Assembly: GCA_015231595.1 (NCBI GenBank)
Contig: JADGBH010000012.1
Coordinates: 16,142-80,141, forward strand
DNA from: Desulfobacterales bacterium
Lineage (GTDB): Bacteria > Desulfobacterota > Desulfobacteria > Desulfobacterales > JADGBH01
Reading direction: 5' to 3'
DNA length: 64,000 nt
Made by a program: the position numbers and the translations under genes. The notes beneath the pieces are model-generated. The model did not search any database and was not told the DNA's origin. It worked only from the letters and a program-made list of their open reading frames with translations. Position 1 is the stretch's first letter; the number at the start of each line of letters is the position of its first letter. Shown here in pieces: positions 18,570 to 27,823 of this stretch.

Positions 18570-19334
18570 ATGAAAAATCGCAGACCTCTAATAGCTGGAA
18601 ACTGGAAAATGTATAAAACTATACCTGAAGCAGTTCAAACAGCGAAAACTCTTTTAGATATAGTTAAATACGAAAAAGATACAGATATCATGATTGCTCC
18701 AACATTTACAGCTCTTTCAAGTGTTAATACCATTATTCAGGATTCTAATATTGGACTTGGAGCTCAAAATATTTTTTGGGAAACAGAAGGTGCTTATACT
18801 GGTGAAATTTCTCCAGATATGTTACTTTCAGCAGGTTGCAAATATGTTATCATTGGACATTCAGAAAGACGCCAATATTTTAATGAAACCGATGAAACTG
18901 TTAATAAAAAAATAAAAGCCGCCTTACAAGCTGAATTAATACCTGTTTTTTGTATTGGAGAAACTGAAAATGAAAGAAAATTAAAAAAAACATTTTCAGT
19001 TCTTGACAATCAGATAAAAAAAGGGTTAAAAGACTTTTCTACAAACGATGTTAATAATTTAGTAATCGCTTATGAACCTGTATGGGCAATTGGAACCGGA
19101 TTAACAGCGACAAAAGAACAAGCTCAAGAAGCTCATAACTATATAAGAAATTTATTAAACGAGTTATTTGGTAAAGATATAGCTAATGGTCTTAGAATCC
19201 TTTATGGCGGCAGTGTTAAACCAAATAATATTAAAAGTTTAATGGAAATGGAAGATATTGATGGAGCTTTAGTAGGTGGTGCAAGTTTAGATGCGGAAAG
19301 TTTCGCAAAAATAATAAAATTTAACAAAAATTAA
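18570..19334 (+). CDS. tpiA: triosephosphate isomerase
   Basis: The enzyme interconverts dihydroxyacetone phosphate and glyceraldehyde-3-phosphate. The N-terminal AGNWKMYKT holds the active-site Asn and Lys, IIGHSERRQYF holds the catalytic His, AYEPVWAIGTG holds the catalytic Glu, and YGGSVKPNN binds phosphate. At 254 residues it is full length. The start has a GGGAG ribosome site. secG follows 24 bases later, the common tpiA-secG arrangement. Confidence 0.97.
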   Translation: MKNRRPLIAGNWKMYKTIPEAVQTAKTLLDIVKYEKDTDIMIAPTFTALSSVNTIIQDSNIGLGAQNIFWETEGAYTGEISPDMLLSAGCKYVIIGHSERRQYFNETDETVNKKIKAALQAELIPVFCIGETENERKLKKTFSVLDNQIKKGLKDFSTNDVNNLVIAYEPVWAIGTGLTATKEQAQEAHNYIRNLLNELFGKDIANGLRILYGGSVKPNNIKSLMEMEDIDGALVGGASLDAESFAKIIKFNKN

Positions 19335-19358
19335 TTTTTTTACTGAAAAATAAAGAAT

Positions 19359-19850
19359 ATGACTGGTTTAATTATTGCGCTTCATGTAATTGGATGTTTA
19401 TTTTTAATTATAGTTGTTCTTCTTCAATCCGGAAAAGGCTCAGATATGGGAGCGGCATTTGGAGGAGGCTCAAACCAAACACTTTTTGGAAGTAGTGGAG
19501 GTGGAACTTTCCTAGGAAAGTTAACAACTATAGTTGCAGCTTTATTTATGTTGACATCAATAGGTCTTACATATCTAAATTCTGGGAAAAAAGGAACAAG
19601 TTCGATAATAGAAAAAGTTGACATTCCTGAAGTTCAAGAGACTAAAAGCGAGCCTATTGCAACTGAAGGGACAGATACAGATTCTGTTCTTCCAACTTCT
19701 GAAGAAAAAAAAGAAGTTAGTGAGCCTGTTGAAACAAAAATGCCTATTGCTCCGATAGTAGAGCCAAAGGTGGAAACTACTGAAACTAAAGAAAATGTAA
19801 CTGATAACAATCAAACGGAAACTTCAACCCAAGAAGAAACTCCGAATTAA
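19359..19850 (+). CDS. secG: preprotein translocase subunit SecG with long acidic tail
   Basis: SecG is a small partner of SecYE in the inner membrane. Two helices are seen (about residues 3-22 and 54-75), joined by the conserved loop LLQSGKGSDMGAAFGGGS. The family is usually 75-110 residues; this one has an extra tail of about 85 residues made almost only of Glu, Thr, Pro, Val and Lys, probably disordered. The tail includes VEPKVETTETKENVT and looks like low-complexity growth rather than a domain. It precedes a tRNA gene and the block terminator. Confidence 0.93.
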   Translation: MTGLIIALHVIGCLFLIIVVLLQSGKGSDMGAAFGGGSNQTLFGSSGGGTFLGKLTTIVAALFMLTSIGLTYLNSGKKGTSSIIEKVDIPEVQETKSEPIATEGTDTDSVLPTSEEKKEVSEPVETKMPIAPIVEPKVETTETKENVTDNNQTETSTQEETPN

Positions 19851-19859
19851 ATAAAATAA

Positions 19860-19944
19860 GCCGAAGTGGTGGAATTGGAAGACACGCTATCTTGAGGGGG
19901 TAGTGGGGAGACTCGTGCCGGTTCAAGCCCGGCCTTCGGCACCA
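19860..19944 (+). tRNA. tRNA-Leu(GAG), CCA encoded
   Basis: I folded the sequence by hand. The seven-base acceptor stem GCCGAAG/CTTCGGC is perfect, followed by A and the encoded CCA. The anticodon stem CTATC/GGTAG encloses loop TTGAGGG, so the anticodon is GAG (Leu codons CUY). There is a long class II variable arm (GGGGAGACTC region) and a T arm GCCGG-TTCAAGC-CCGGC. It begins ten bases after secG and should be processed from the same or its own transcript. Confidence 0.96.
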
Positions 19945-19962
19945 ATATTTTTTAATATAAAT

Positions 19963-19999
19963 AAAAAAGGAGTTAGAAAAAATACTAACTCCTTTTTTT
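19963..19999 (+). terminator. strong intrinsic terminator after tRNA-Leu
   Basis: GGAGTTAG and CTAACTCC (19969-19976 with 19985-19992) form a perfect stem, extended by flanking A and T runs, with an eight-base loop and seven T after the stem. It closes the kdsA-to-tRNA block. Confidence 0.92.
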
Positions 20000-20161
20000 G
20001 TTTGTAACTTTGATTTTTATTTGATTTGCGCGTCCAACGTTTTATTATAATCCTTATTTAGTTTCAATTTATCTTTTATTAAATCCAAAGTCATAGCAAA
20101 TGAATCGGCAATTCAATCCCCGTATAATTTTTCTCGCTTTTTTTCAATCTATTTAGCGCTA

Positions 20162-20296
20162 TTAGTTGCCCTTGAGGTGGAGTATCCATTTAATCAAAAT
20201 TAAAAATAAAGATTCGGGAGCAATAGGTTTTGATACATAGTCATTCATGGCGGCATCAATGCATCTTTTTGTTTCTTCCATCATAGCGAATATCAA
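20162..20296 (-). pseudogene. relic of a hybrid-kinase receiver domain
   Basis: On the minus strand one frame reads CIDAAMNDYVSKPIAPESLF followed by LILIKWI and a stop. This is the end of a BarA-like receiver domain, with the conserved GMNDYVSKPI block and its invariant Lys. Upstream residues (IFAMMEETKR) match the usual TANAMxxDxxxC stretch with a small loss. The start of the receiver and all kinase domains are missing. It resembles the second receiver of the kinase at 43028. Confidence 0.75.
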
Positions 20297-20515
20297 TTTT
20301 AATAACAAAATTTAAACTAAATTATTATTGCCTATAATTTTATAAATATGTTAAGCATCTCTATAAAATCTGCGGATGTTGTTTTTTTGTTAAAACTGTT
20401 AAGATACTTTGGATGTTAAGTTTGACTTTGAGAGGTATAGTCTATTAACAATATTATCAATAACAAAATAAAATATGTTCTATCTTTATTATTTTTAGCC
20501 TTAGACGCAAATTTT

Positions 20516-20539
20516 ATTTATTGATATATATCAATAAAT
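20516..20539. promoter_or_regulatory. perfect 24-base palindrome upstream of the deoxyribosyltransferase-like gene
   Basis: The sequence equals its own reverse complement over 24 bases (half-site ATTTATTGATAT). It lies 39 bases upstream of the ATG at 20578. It could be an operator for a dimeric repressor, although such AT-rich palindromes also arise by chance in this genome. Confidence 0.4.
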
Positions 20540-20577
20540 GATTTTATCTACATAAAATATAGGTAGGAACTGTTAAA

Positions 20578-21252
20578 ATGGAAACCAATAAAAAAATATA
20601 TGTTTATTGCTCAGGACCTCTTTTTTGTCCTGAAGAAATAGGTGGAATGAAAGCCATTTCCGATGTATTAGAAAATGCAGGGTATGGAACTTTCCTACCT
20701 CATCGTGACGGACTTGAGGCTTTTGTACTCAAACACACAAATTCAAAGGCAAATCTAGATTTTTTTGGGTTAAAAAAAATTATTGATAAAGCAATTTTTT
20801 CCTTAGACGTTTATCAAATTGTTAAGCGCTGTGAATACTTTGTTTTTAATATGAACGGCCGGGTTCCAGATGAAGGCGGGGTTGCTGAAACTGCGATAGC
20901 TTTTTCTGTAGGCAAACCAATTGTTATTTATAAAAACGATTTTCGCTCAGCTTTCAATGGTATGGATAATTCTATGGTTACTGGACTATCATTTTCAGCA
21001 AAAATTTCTGATATTAAACAAATCCCTTCACACTTAGAAAAAACTGCCAAAACTCTGTCAAAATTGGGGGAAATGAGCTATTGCGAAAACACAATGCCTC
21101 CTATGTTACGCCAGACCATTAAATTAGGAGAAACTCTATGGACAACATTAAAAGTAATTGATATGCGTAAAAATAAAGAAAATTTAGTATCGGAATTAGC
21201 CTATAAAGTATCTGAAGCTTGTAAAAATTTTCCAGAGCTATTTTGTTCTTGA
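20578..21252 (+). CDS. nucleoside 2-deoxyribosyltransferase-like protein
   Basis: The 224-residue protein starts with IYVYCSGPLFCPEE, as in the nucleoside 2-deoxyribosyltransferase family (beta strand plus a G-P turn). GRVPDEGGVAETAIAFSVGK then aligns with the family's D-x-G-x-x-E-x-G-x-A-x-x-x-GKP catalytic and binding region, with Glu as candidate nucleophile. Family members exchange bases on deoxynucleosides or hydrolyse modified nucleoside monophosphates. The C-terminal 80 residues are helical and not recognised. It stands alone between a relic and a YkgJ-type gene. A palindrome lies just upstream and may regulate it. Confidence 0.72.
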   Translation: METNKKIYVYCSGPLFCPEEIGGMKAISDVLENAGYGTFLPHRDGLEAFVLKHTNSKANLDFFGLKKIIDKAIFSLDVYQIVKRCEYFVFNMNGRVPDEGGVAETAIAFSVGKPIVIYKNDFRSAFNGMDNSMVTGLSFSAKISDIKQIPSHLEKTAKTLSKLGEMSYCENTMPPMLRQTIKLGETLWTTLKVIDMRKNKENLVSELAYKVSEACKNFPELFCS

Positions 21253-21455
21253 AATGACTCAGTCAATTCGATTAAGCAACTGTAAAAGCTGAGATTCTCC
21301 GAAAATAGCAATTAAATTTAGTAATAAAGAATTTATATTGACTTATAATTCTTCTAATTATATTGGTTGCGACTAAATTTAAAAAAAGCCCTTGTAATAA
21401 AGCTTATATAGAAAAAAAATAAAAAGGACTCTAAACTATTTTGGTTGGATTAAAT

Positions 21456-22154
21456 ATGGACATATTAACAAAAAAAATAAAAATTTTAGATAAAATCTAT
21501 AACAAATATGATGAGTATGTAAAAGGCATAAATTTAGTTTGCCAAAAAGGATGTTCAGACTGCTGCACTGCCAATGTAGTTTTAACCTCACTTGAAGCCT
21601 ATAAAATAATCAATTTTATTATATCAAATGGCTTTGAAGATAAATTAAAGATATTAGTTAATAATTTGCCGCAGATTCGTTTTAATTATAAGATTACTAT
21701 CAATACTTTAGCACATTTATGTTCTGAAAAGAAACAAATCCCAGAAGAAGAGGATAATTGTAATTCTTCCGTCTGTCCTTTTTTAAACAATAATGAGTGT
21801 CTTATTTATGAGGCAAGACCATTTGGGTGTAGATGTCTTATTTCACTAGCTTCCTGCAAAAATAAAGGGTATGCTGAAATTGATGATTTTATTTTAACAA
21901 CTAATAATGTTTTTTTACAGTATATAGAACATATTGATGTTAACGGATTTACAGGAAATATATTTGATCTTTTAAAATTTTTGTACGAGCATAAAAATTA
22001 CGAACTTTATAAAAAAGGAAAAAATTTGCAGGCTCAAGGGGAAAAATTGCTTGTCAATCAACCTGCTAAAATTTTTCTTATCCCAAGAGAATATCAAATT
22101 CAAATGGAACCTTACATTAATTATTTTCATTTCCTTTTATCCGATTCTGAATAG
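21456..22154 (+). CDS. YkgJ-type zinc/iron-chelating cysteine-cluster protein
   Basis: The protein (about 232 residues) has the UPF0153/YkgJ pattern: CQKGCSDCC near residue 30, then CPFLNNNECLIYEARPFGCR and a further Cys pair. This cluster is thought to bind zinc or an Fe-S centre; the biological role of the family is not established. The ATG at 21456 is chosen over an upstream in-frame TTG at 21441 because of a GGTTGGA-like site before it. It has no close neighbours: 188 bases upstream and 190 bases downstream are non-coding and I see nothing recognisable in them. Confidence 0.75.
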   Translation: MDILTKKIKILDKIYNKYDEYVKGINLVCQKGCSDCCTANVVLTSLEAYKIINFIISNGFEDKLKILVNNLPQIRFNYKITINTLAHLCSEKKQIPEEEDNCNSSVCPFLNNNECLIYEARPFGCRCLISLASCKNKGYAEIDDFILTTNNVFLQYIEHIDVNGFTGNIFDLLKFLYEHKNYELYKKGKNLQAQGEKLLVNQPAKIFLIPREYQIQMEPYINYFHFLLSDSE

Positions 22155-22344
22155 AACATTAACCTAAAACATACATCCCTATAATTTTTTTACAATCAGT
22201 ATAGAATTTATAGCAACTGTAAAAAAAATTTTTCAGGAATAATTGATAAAATAGAATTAATACTTGATGGAATATGCATAAATTGTTTAACATCAAAAAA
22301 GTAGAATTTAATATCAACAACAATTAAAAATTTAAGGGGGATTT

Positions 22345-23709
22345 ATGAAAACTAACATTAAAAAGTTAAAACTTGGTTATTTTCAACAAATTAGCAAGGT
22401 AATTTTATTTTTAATTATCTGCGTATTACTTTCTGTTCCAAATTTATGGGCATCAGGTTTTGCATTGTATGAAAATAGTTCAAGTGGAGCTGGGGTTTGC
22501 GGTGCATTTGTTGCTCAAGCAGATGATACATCTGCAGTATTTTATAATCCCGCAGGCATGACTCAGCTTGACACTTTTAATGTGATGACAGGATTTACTT
22601 CTTATACAGCAACTAACATAATTGAATTCGAATCAGGTGAAAAAGAAAAATTAAAGGGCTCTACGATACCGGTTCCTGAGCTTTATATGAGCTACGGACT
22701 AAATGATAAAATATGGCTCGGCCTTGGGATATTTTCGCCATTTGGCCTTTCTAGCGAATATGATAGCGACTGGAAAGGACGATATAATTTTTATTATGGT
22801 AAAACCGTATGCATAGAATATAATCCAAGTATAGCCTTAAAATTTGATACTTTTTCTATAGCCTTTGGAGTATCCTATCAAACCTTTGAAGTTGAGCTAA
22901 AACAAAAAATTCAACCTAAAACTGTCATAATAAAAGGTATAATGGCTTCAGGCTTAGACCAAGCAAATGCTTTACAACTATATGAATATCAATTTGCAAA
23001 AGTTGTAGATACTCTCCCAGATATTAATCAAGCCGTAAAAGCTGATGACAACGGATGGAGATATAACATAGCTCTTCTTTATAAACCCTGCGAAAAATTT
23101 TCCTTTGGCGCTCATTATCGCTCAAAAATAAAATATAACTTGGAAGGCGATGCAGCTTATAGTAACGTCCCCCAAGATCCAGCTTTAATGCTATCATCAA
23201 ATATTTATAATTCTTCTCTTTCAGGCAAGATAGAACTTCCAGATATTTTATGGGTAGGAGCGGCTTATTGGTTCTCAGAAAAATTAGTTGCAGAATTTGA
23301 TGTTGTCAGAACAGGCTGGTCAAGCTATGATAAATTAGAATTTAATATTAAAAATGGTATAGGTGCTACCGTTGTTAATAAAAACTGGGATGATGTTTAT
23401 TGTTACAGGCTTGGAATTAAATATCAGTTATCAGAATGTTTAGTCGGAAGAATTGGATATCTTTTTGACGAATGTCCTATACCTGAAAGTACTGTTGAAT
23501 ACTCAATGCCTGCCTCTGATAGGCATATGTTCACTTTAGGTCTTGGTTATACTTATAAAAAAATAACTTTTGATACACATTATGCTTTCATTACTTTAGC
23601 TAACCCAAAAGATATACTTGCAAGGCCAGAAGACGGAATCATAGAAGATTCAAAAGTTACTGATTGTTACACACATCAACTTGGATTTACCATTTCATAC
23701 AATATGTAA
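22345..23709 (+). CDS. FadL/OmpP1/TodX family outer-membrane transport protein
   Basis: The 454-residue protein has a signal peptide (hydrophobic about residues 17-36, cut before SGFALYE) and then the diagnostic FadL N-terminus: ASGFALYENSSSGAGVCGAF, followed by DDTSAVFYNPAGMTQL. The NPAGM box and the alternating strands predict a 14-strand barrel with an N-terminal hatch, as in hydrophobic-substrate channels. A strong ribosome site (AAGGGGG) precedes the ATG. The substrate is unknown: aromatic hydrocarbons or fatty acids are the usual choices. Confidence 0.88.
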   Translation: MKTNIKKLKLGYFQQISKVILFLIICVLLSVPNLWASGFALYENSSSGAGVCGAFVAQADDTSAVFYNPAGMTQLDTFNVMTGFTSYTATNIIEFESGEKEKLKGSTIPVPELYMSYGLNDKIWLGLGIFSPFGLSSEYDSDWKGRYNFYYGKTVCIEYNPSIALKFDTFSIAFGVSYQTFEVELKQKIQPKTVIIKGIMASGLDQANALQLYEYQFAKVVDTLPDINQAVKADDNGWRYNIALLYKPCEKFSFGAHYRSKIKYNLEGDAAYSNVPQDPALMLSSNIYNSSLSGKIELPDILWVGAAYWFSEKLVAEFDVVRTGWSSYDKLEFNIKNGIGATVVNKNWDDVYCYRLGIKYQLSECLVGRIGYLFDECPIPESTVEYSMPASDRHMFTLGLGYTYKKITFDTHYAFITLANPKDILARPEDGIIEDSKVTDCYTHQLGFTISYNM

Positions 23710-23745
23710 AACTTTGCCATAAATAAGCATCCTCTAAATTTCCAA

Positions 23746-23772
23746 TCGTTCCCAAGTTTCGCTTGGGAACGA
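23746..23772. repeat. palindromic repeat-like hairpin (TCGTTCCCAAG type)
   Basis: Perfect 11-base arms TCGTTCCCAAG and CTTGGGAACGA enclose a five-base loop. Elements of the form CGTTCCCA...TGGGAACG are scattered through many proteobacterial genomes as short palindromic repeats. Here it sits 36 bases after the FadL-like gene and could also act as a weak terminator, but no T-run follows. Confidence 0.6.
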
Positions 23773-23827
23773 AATTATTCTTAAAATATAAAATAGCCTT
23801 ACAAAACCTCAAAAAAACGGATAAAAC

Positions 23828-26617
23828 ATGAGTAAAGAATCTAAAACAATTCTTGTTGTAGACGATAATTCGGTAATACGAAAAATTATACGTCATGAGC
23901 TTGAATCTGCTGGATATAATGTTTTTGAAGCAAGCGACGGAATAATGGCCCTGATGGAAGTTTCCAAAATAATGCCAGATCTTATTACCTTTGATATTGA
24001 TATGCCTAAACTAAATGGTTTTGAAACCTGCAAAAGGCTTTATGACAAAAGCTCTAAAAGATACATTTCAAAAAATAATGGCGAAAATATTCCAGTTATT
24101 TTTGTAACATCAAATGATACTTTAGACGATAGAAGGATTGGATTTCAAATTGGAGCAACCGATTTCATAAGCAAACCTTTTAAAGAAGGAGAGCTTTTAG
24201 AGGCTGTCAATAAAATTTTAAACCCAAATGAACGATTCAAAGATTTAAGCGCTATAGTTTTAGAAAATAACCAAATAGACAGGGCTACTATTGTTTCTAT
24301 TTTAAAAAGAGAAAGTCTAAATGTTATTGAATCCTTAGACTGTTCGTCTGCATACGATATTATTAGTAAAGAACCTAGTAAAATTGATATTGTTATTACA
24401 AACCTTATGATGCCGGATATGAACGGAGATGTATTATGCAAAAAAATACGAAAAGATCTTGAGATTACAGATATTCCTATAATTATTTTAACAACTGTAG
24501 ATAATAATTTTATGTCTCTCAGTTTGTTTAAGGCCGGAGCTACTGATTATATTTTAAAACCCTTTATCAAGGAAGAATTTGCTACACGTATTACACTGCA
24601 TCTTGAAAGAATACTTTTAAATAAAAACCTTAAAAAAGACATTAACAATCGTAAGCGTATAGAATCGGCGTTACGGATCAATGAAGCTCGCCTTAAATCC
24701 TTGTATGAATTAAGTCAAGTTAAAATTGAAGATACAAGAGAACTCGTTGAATATGCTCTCGAAGAAGCAATAAAACTAACCAGAAGCAAAGTCGGTTATT
24801 TTCATTTTTTCAAAGAAAATAAATCTATGATTGAATTGTTTACATGGTCAAAAGAGGTTTTCGATAAATGCCAAGTTTCAAAAGGTCACAATTATTCGTT
24901 AGAATTAGCAGGTATATGGGCAGATAGTATTCGACTAAAAAAACCAGTAATTCATAATGACTATCAAAATATAGCCGATAAGAAAGGATATCCTAAAGGC
25001 CATTTTCATGTTATCCGCCATATGAGTGTTCCTGTAATCAATAAAAATGAGATTATTGCAGTTTGTGGAGTCGGCAATAAAAATGAATTTTATGATGAAA
25101 GTGATATTTTACAATTACAACTTTACATGGATGGCCTTATAAAAATTCTTTTTCGCAATCAACAGGAACAGTCTCTCAAGGAAGCAAAAGAAGCAGCTGA
25201 ATCAGCAAATCGTTCTAAAAGCTCATTTTTAGCAAACATGTCCCACGAGATTAGAACTCCTTTAAATGCTATTATTGGATTTTCTCAGCTTTTACAGCGA
25301 GACTCTATGCTCACCGATTCCCAAAAAGAATATATTCATGCTATCAATCGTGGAGGCGAACATCTGTTGGCGCTTATCAATGATATTCTCGAATTATCAA
25401 AAATAGAAGCCGGAAAATCTGTCATAAACCCAACAAACTTCGATTTATATACTCTGCTTGAAGACCTGCAAATTATATTTAAGGAACGAACCAGTTCTAA
25501 GCTTCTCCAATTTGCTTTTGAAATAGAAGATGAGCTTCCCCGCTATGTTGTAACAGACGAAAGTAAATTACGCCAGATTTTTATTAATCTAATAGGAAAT
25601 GCTGTAAAATTTACCGAAGAAGGTGGAATTGCTGTAAGAGTGCGTACTCATAAAACAACTGCTGATAAATATTATTTGGATGTTGAAATTCAAGATTCAG
25701 GACCAGGCATTCCTGAAACAGAGATGAACAAACTTTTTAAACATTTCGAACAAACATCAATTGGAATAAAAAAAGGAAGCGGGACAGGCTTAGGACTTGC
25801 CTTAAGTAGAGAATTTATCAGATTAATGGGTGGAGATATTACTGTATCAAGCGAATTTGGAAAAGGAACTTTATTTCAGTTTAAAATCGAAATACAGATA
25901 GGTCAACCTGTAGATGCTCAAAACGATAATTCTCAGCGCATTATAGGTATAGATAACGGACAAAAAAAATATCGCATATTAGTTGTTGACGACAACGAAG
26001 AAAATTTAAATATAGCCGTTAATCTACTCCAAATGGTTGGATTTGAAACAAATAAATCGGTAAATGGAAAAGAAGCTGTAACACAATTTGAAAAGTGGAA
26101 CCCCCATCTAATTTTAATGGATATACGCATGCCGATCATGGACGGCTATGAAGCAACTAAACGCATTAAATCTACCGAAAAGAGTAAACAAACTCCAATA
26201 ATTGCCCTTACTGCCAGTGTATTCGAAGATGAAAGAAAAAAAATCATAGATATTGGAATGCAAGGGTATATTCGTAAACCATTCCGAGAAAATGATTTAT
26301 TTCACGAGATAGGAAAACATCTTGGAATTAAATACATATACGAAAATCAAAATTTAAAACCTTCTGCATTGTTAAAATCACAAAAGGAAAATGATTATAT
26401 CGATTTAGACCTTACAAGAATACCAAAAAAACTTATATTTCAGATGCAAGATGCGCTTGACAGCGCTAACTTAGATAGATTAATAGAATTTATTGATACG
26501 ATTGATTCAAGTAACGTAGCAATTGCAAATCGACTCAAAACACTCGCTCAAAATTATAACTATGAATCCTTACAAGATATCTTATACAAAAAGGGGGAAA
26601 ACGATGAAAGGACATGA
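23828..26617 (+). CDS. hybrid histidine kinase: REC-REC(degenerate)-GAF-HisKA-HATPase-REC
   Basis: The 929-residue cytoplasmic protein has a receiver at about 7-130 (phospho-Asp 56 in LITFDIDMP), a second receiver at about 140-265, a GAF-like sensor at about 295-440, a HisKA helix with [18 protein letters not shown], an HATPase ([14 protein letters not shown]) and a third receiver ([21 protein letters not shown]). In the second receiver the phospho-acceptor is Asn ([10 protein letters not shown]) and the acidic pair is reduced to LENN, so it probably cannot be phosphorylated. No membrane helix is seen. The last 60 residues are helical and overlap the start of the HD-GYP gene by 14 bases. The pair likely forms a phosphorelay. 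Confidence 0.9.
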   Translation: MSKESKTILVVDDNSVIRKIIRHELESAGYNVFEASDGIMALMEVSKIMPDLITFDIDMPKLNGFETCKRLYDKSSKRYISKNNGENIPVIFVTSNDTLDDRRIGFQIGATDFISKPFKEGELLEAVNKILNPNERFKDLSAIVLENNQIDRATIVSILKRESLNVIESLDCSSAYDIISKEPSKIDIVITNLMMPDMNGDVLCKKIRKDLEITDIPIIILTTVDNNFMSLSLFKAGATDYILKPFIKEEFATRITLHLERILLNKNLKKDINNRKRIESALRINEARLKSLYELSQVKIEDTRELVEYALEEAIKLTRSKVGYFHFFKENKSMIELFTWSKEVFDKCQVSKGHNYSLELAGIWADSIRLKKPVIHNDYQNIADKKGYPKGHFHVIRHMSVPVINKNEIIAVCGVGNKNEFYDESDILQLQLYMDGLIKILFRNQQEQSLKEAKEAAESANRSKSSFLANMSHEIRTPLNAIIGFSQLLQRDSMLTDSQKEYIHAINRGGEHLLALINDILELSKIEAGKSVINPTNFDLYTLLEDLQIIFKERTSSKLLQFAFEIEDELPRYVVTDESKLRQIFINLIGNAVKFTEEGGIAVRVRTHKTTADKYYLDVEIQDSGPGIPETEMNKLFKHFEQTSIGIKKGSGTGLGLALSREFIRLMGGDITVSSEFGKGTLFQFKIEIQIGQPVDAQNDNSQRIIGIDNGQKKYRILVVDDNEENLNIAVNLLQMVGFETNKSVNGKEAVTQFEKWNPHLILMDIRMPIMDGYEATKRIKSTEKSKQTPIIALTASVFEDERKKIIDIGMQGYIRKPFRENDLFHEIGKHLGIKYIYENQNLKPSALLKSQKENDYIDLDLTRIPKKLIFQMQDALDSANLDRLIEFIDTIDSSNVAIANRLKTLAQNYNYESLQDILYKKGENDERT

Positions 26618-27725
26618 TATAGATATATTAAATAAAAAAACACCAAATATTCTTATTGTAGATGATACTCCGGCTAATTTAACAGTATTGGGAGATATGC
26701 TTAAATACGAAGGATTTCAAGTTAGGCCTGTTCCAAATGGAAAACTTGCATTGCGAGCCGCAGAAAAAGAGCCGCCAGATCTTATTCTTCTTGACATTAT
26801 GATGCCTGACATGGATGGCTATGAAGTTTGTCTGAAGTTGAAAGAAAACAATAATCTAAAAGATATACCAATTATTTTTATTAGCGCTTTAAATGATACT
26901 AAGGACATTGTTAAAGCATTAACTTCTGGAGGAGTAGATTACATCACGAAACCATTTAAATTTGAAGAAGTCAAAGCACGTGTTCGCACACACCTTAAAA
27001 TACATCAACTTCAAAGTGAGCTTGAAAAATATAACTTACATTTACAAGAATTGGTTCAAGAGCAAATTAAAGAAATTTCAGAGTCTCAAATGGCAACTAT
27101 TTTTGCTTTAGCAAAATTAGCTGAGTATCGAGATGATGATACTGGAAGCCATTTAGATAGGGTAAGGATATTTTGCAAGATGTTAGCTTTAAAATTAAGT
27201 GAATCATCTCCCTATAAAGATCAAATTGATTCAAAATTTATCGATGATATTTATAACACCAGTTCCTTACATGACATCGGTAAAGTTGGAATACCTGACA
27301 ATGTTCTTTTAAAACCATCAAAATTAACTCCCGAAGAATTTGAAATTATCAAGCAACATACTATTGTGGGAGCTCGAACAATGGAAGAAACTTTAAAATC
27401 ATATTCCAAAAATAGTTTTATTAAAATGGGAATAGAAGTTGCCATGTCACATCATGAAAAATGGGATGGTAGCGGATACCCTCTTGGGATTTCTGGCGAA
27501 AATATTCCTCTTAGTGGGAGAATAACAGCAGTTGCTGATGTATATGATGCGTTAAGAGCTAAAAGAATTTATAAACCAGCCTTTACTCACGAAAAAAGTC
27601 GTGAAATTATATTAAACGATAGCGGAAAACATTTTGATCCTGTCATAGTCAAAGCTTTCATTGAAATCGAGGAAGATTTTAATAAAATAATAGACTTATA
27701 TTTATCAGAAGAGCTTAAACAATGA
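26604..27725 (+). CDS. response regulator with HD-GYP c-di-GMP phosphodiesterase domain
   Basis: The protein has a receiver (about residues 10-130, DDTPANL and [15 protein letters not shown]) joined by a coiled linker to an HD-GYP domain. The catalytic HD is in [13 protein letters not shown], followed by [11 protein letters not shown] and [13 protein letters not shown], all intact. HD-GYP enzymes hydrolyse cyclic di-GMP. The frame is open from 26523, but the ATG at 26604 has a GGGGG ribosome site and begins MKGHDIDIL just before the receiver. It overlaps the kinase gene, so that kinase is the probable input. It precedes the chemotaxis operon by about 100 bases. Confidence 0.92.
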   Translation: MKGHDIDILNKKTPNILIVDDTPANLTVLGDMLKYEGFQVRPVPNGKLALRAAEKEPPDLILLDIMMPDMDGYEVCLKLKENNNLKDIPIIFISALNDTKDIVKALTSGGVDYITKPFKFEEVKARVRTHLKIHQLQSELEKYNLHLQELVQEQIKEISESQMATIFALAKLAEYRDDDTGSHLDRVRIFCKMLALKLSESSPYKDQIDSKFIDDIYNTSSLHDIGKVGIPDNVLLKPSKLTPEEFEIIKQHTIVGARTMEETLKSYSKNSFIKMGIEVAMSHHEKWDGSGYPLGISGENIPLSGRITAVADVYDALRAKRIYKPAFTHEKSREIILNDSGKHFDPVIVKAFIEIEEDFNKIIDLYLSEELKQ

Positions 27726-27823
27726 TGCCTTCTTTTCTTTGATTCTCTATTTCCTTGACTTTTAATAGTTAAGATGTCACTATTTGATAACAATTAAAAT
27801 ATAGATATCGGGGAGATATCGGT

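Larger units (their letters stand above)
20000..20577. other. 578-base spacer with a kinase relic and a palindrome
   Basis: No intact gene is visible. A minus-strand receiver-domain relic lies at 20162-20296. The stretch 20000-20161 is probably its further decayed downstream part, since a shifted frame holds weak linker-like residues. 20300-20515 shows only AT-rich sequence. A perfect palindrome lies at 20516-20539, just before the next gene. Confidence 0.6.
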
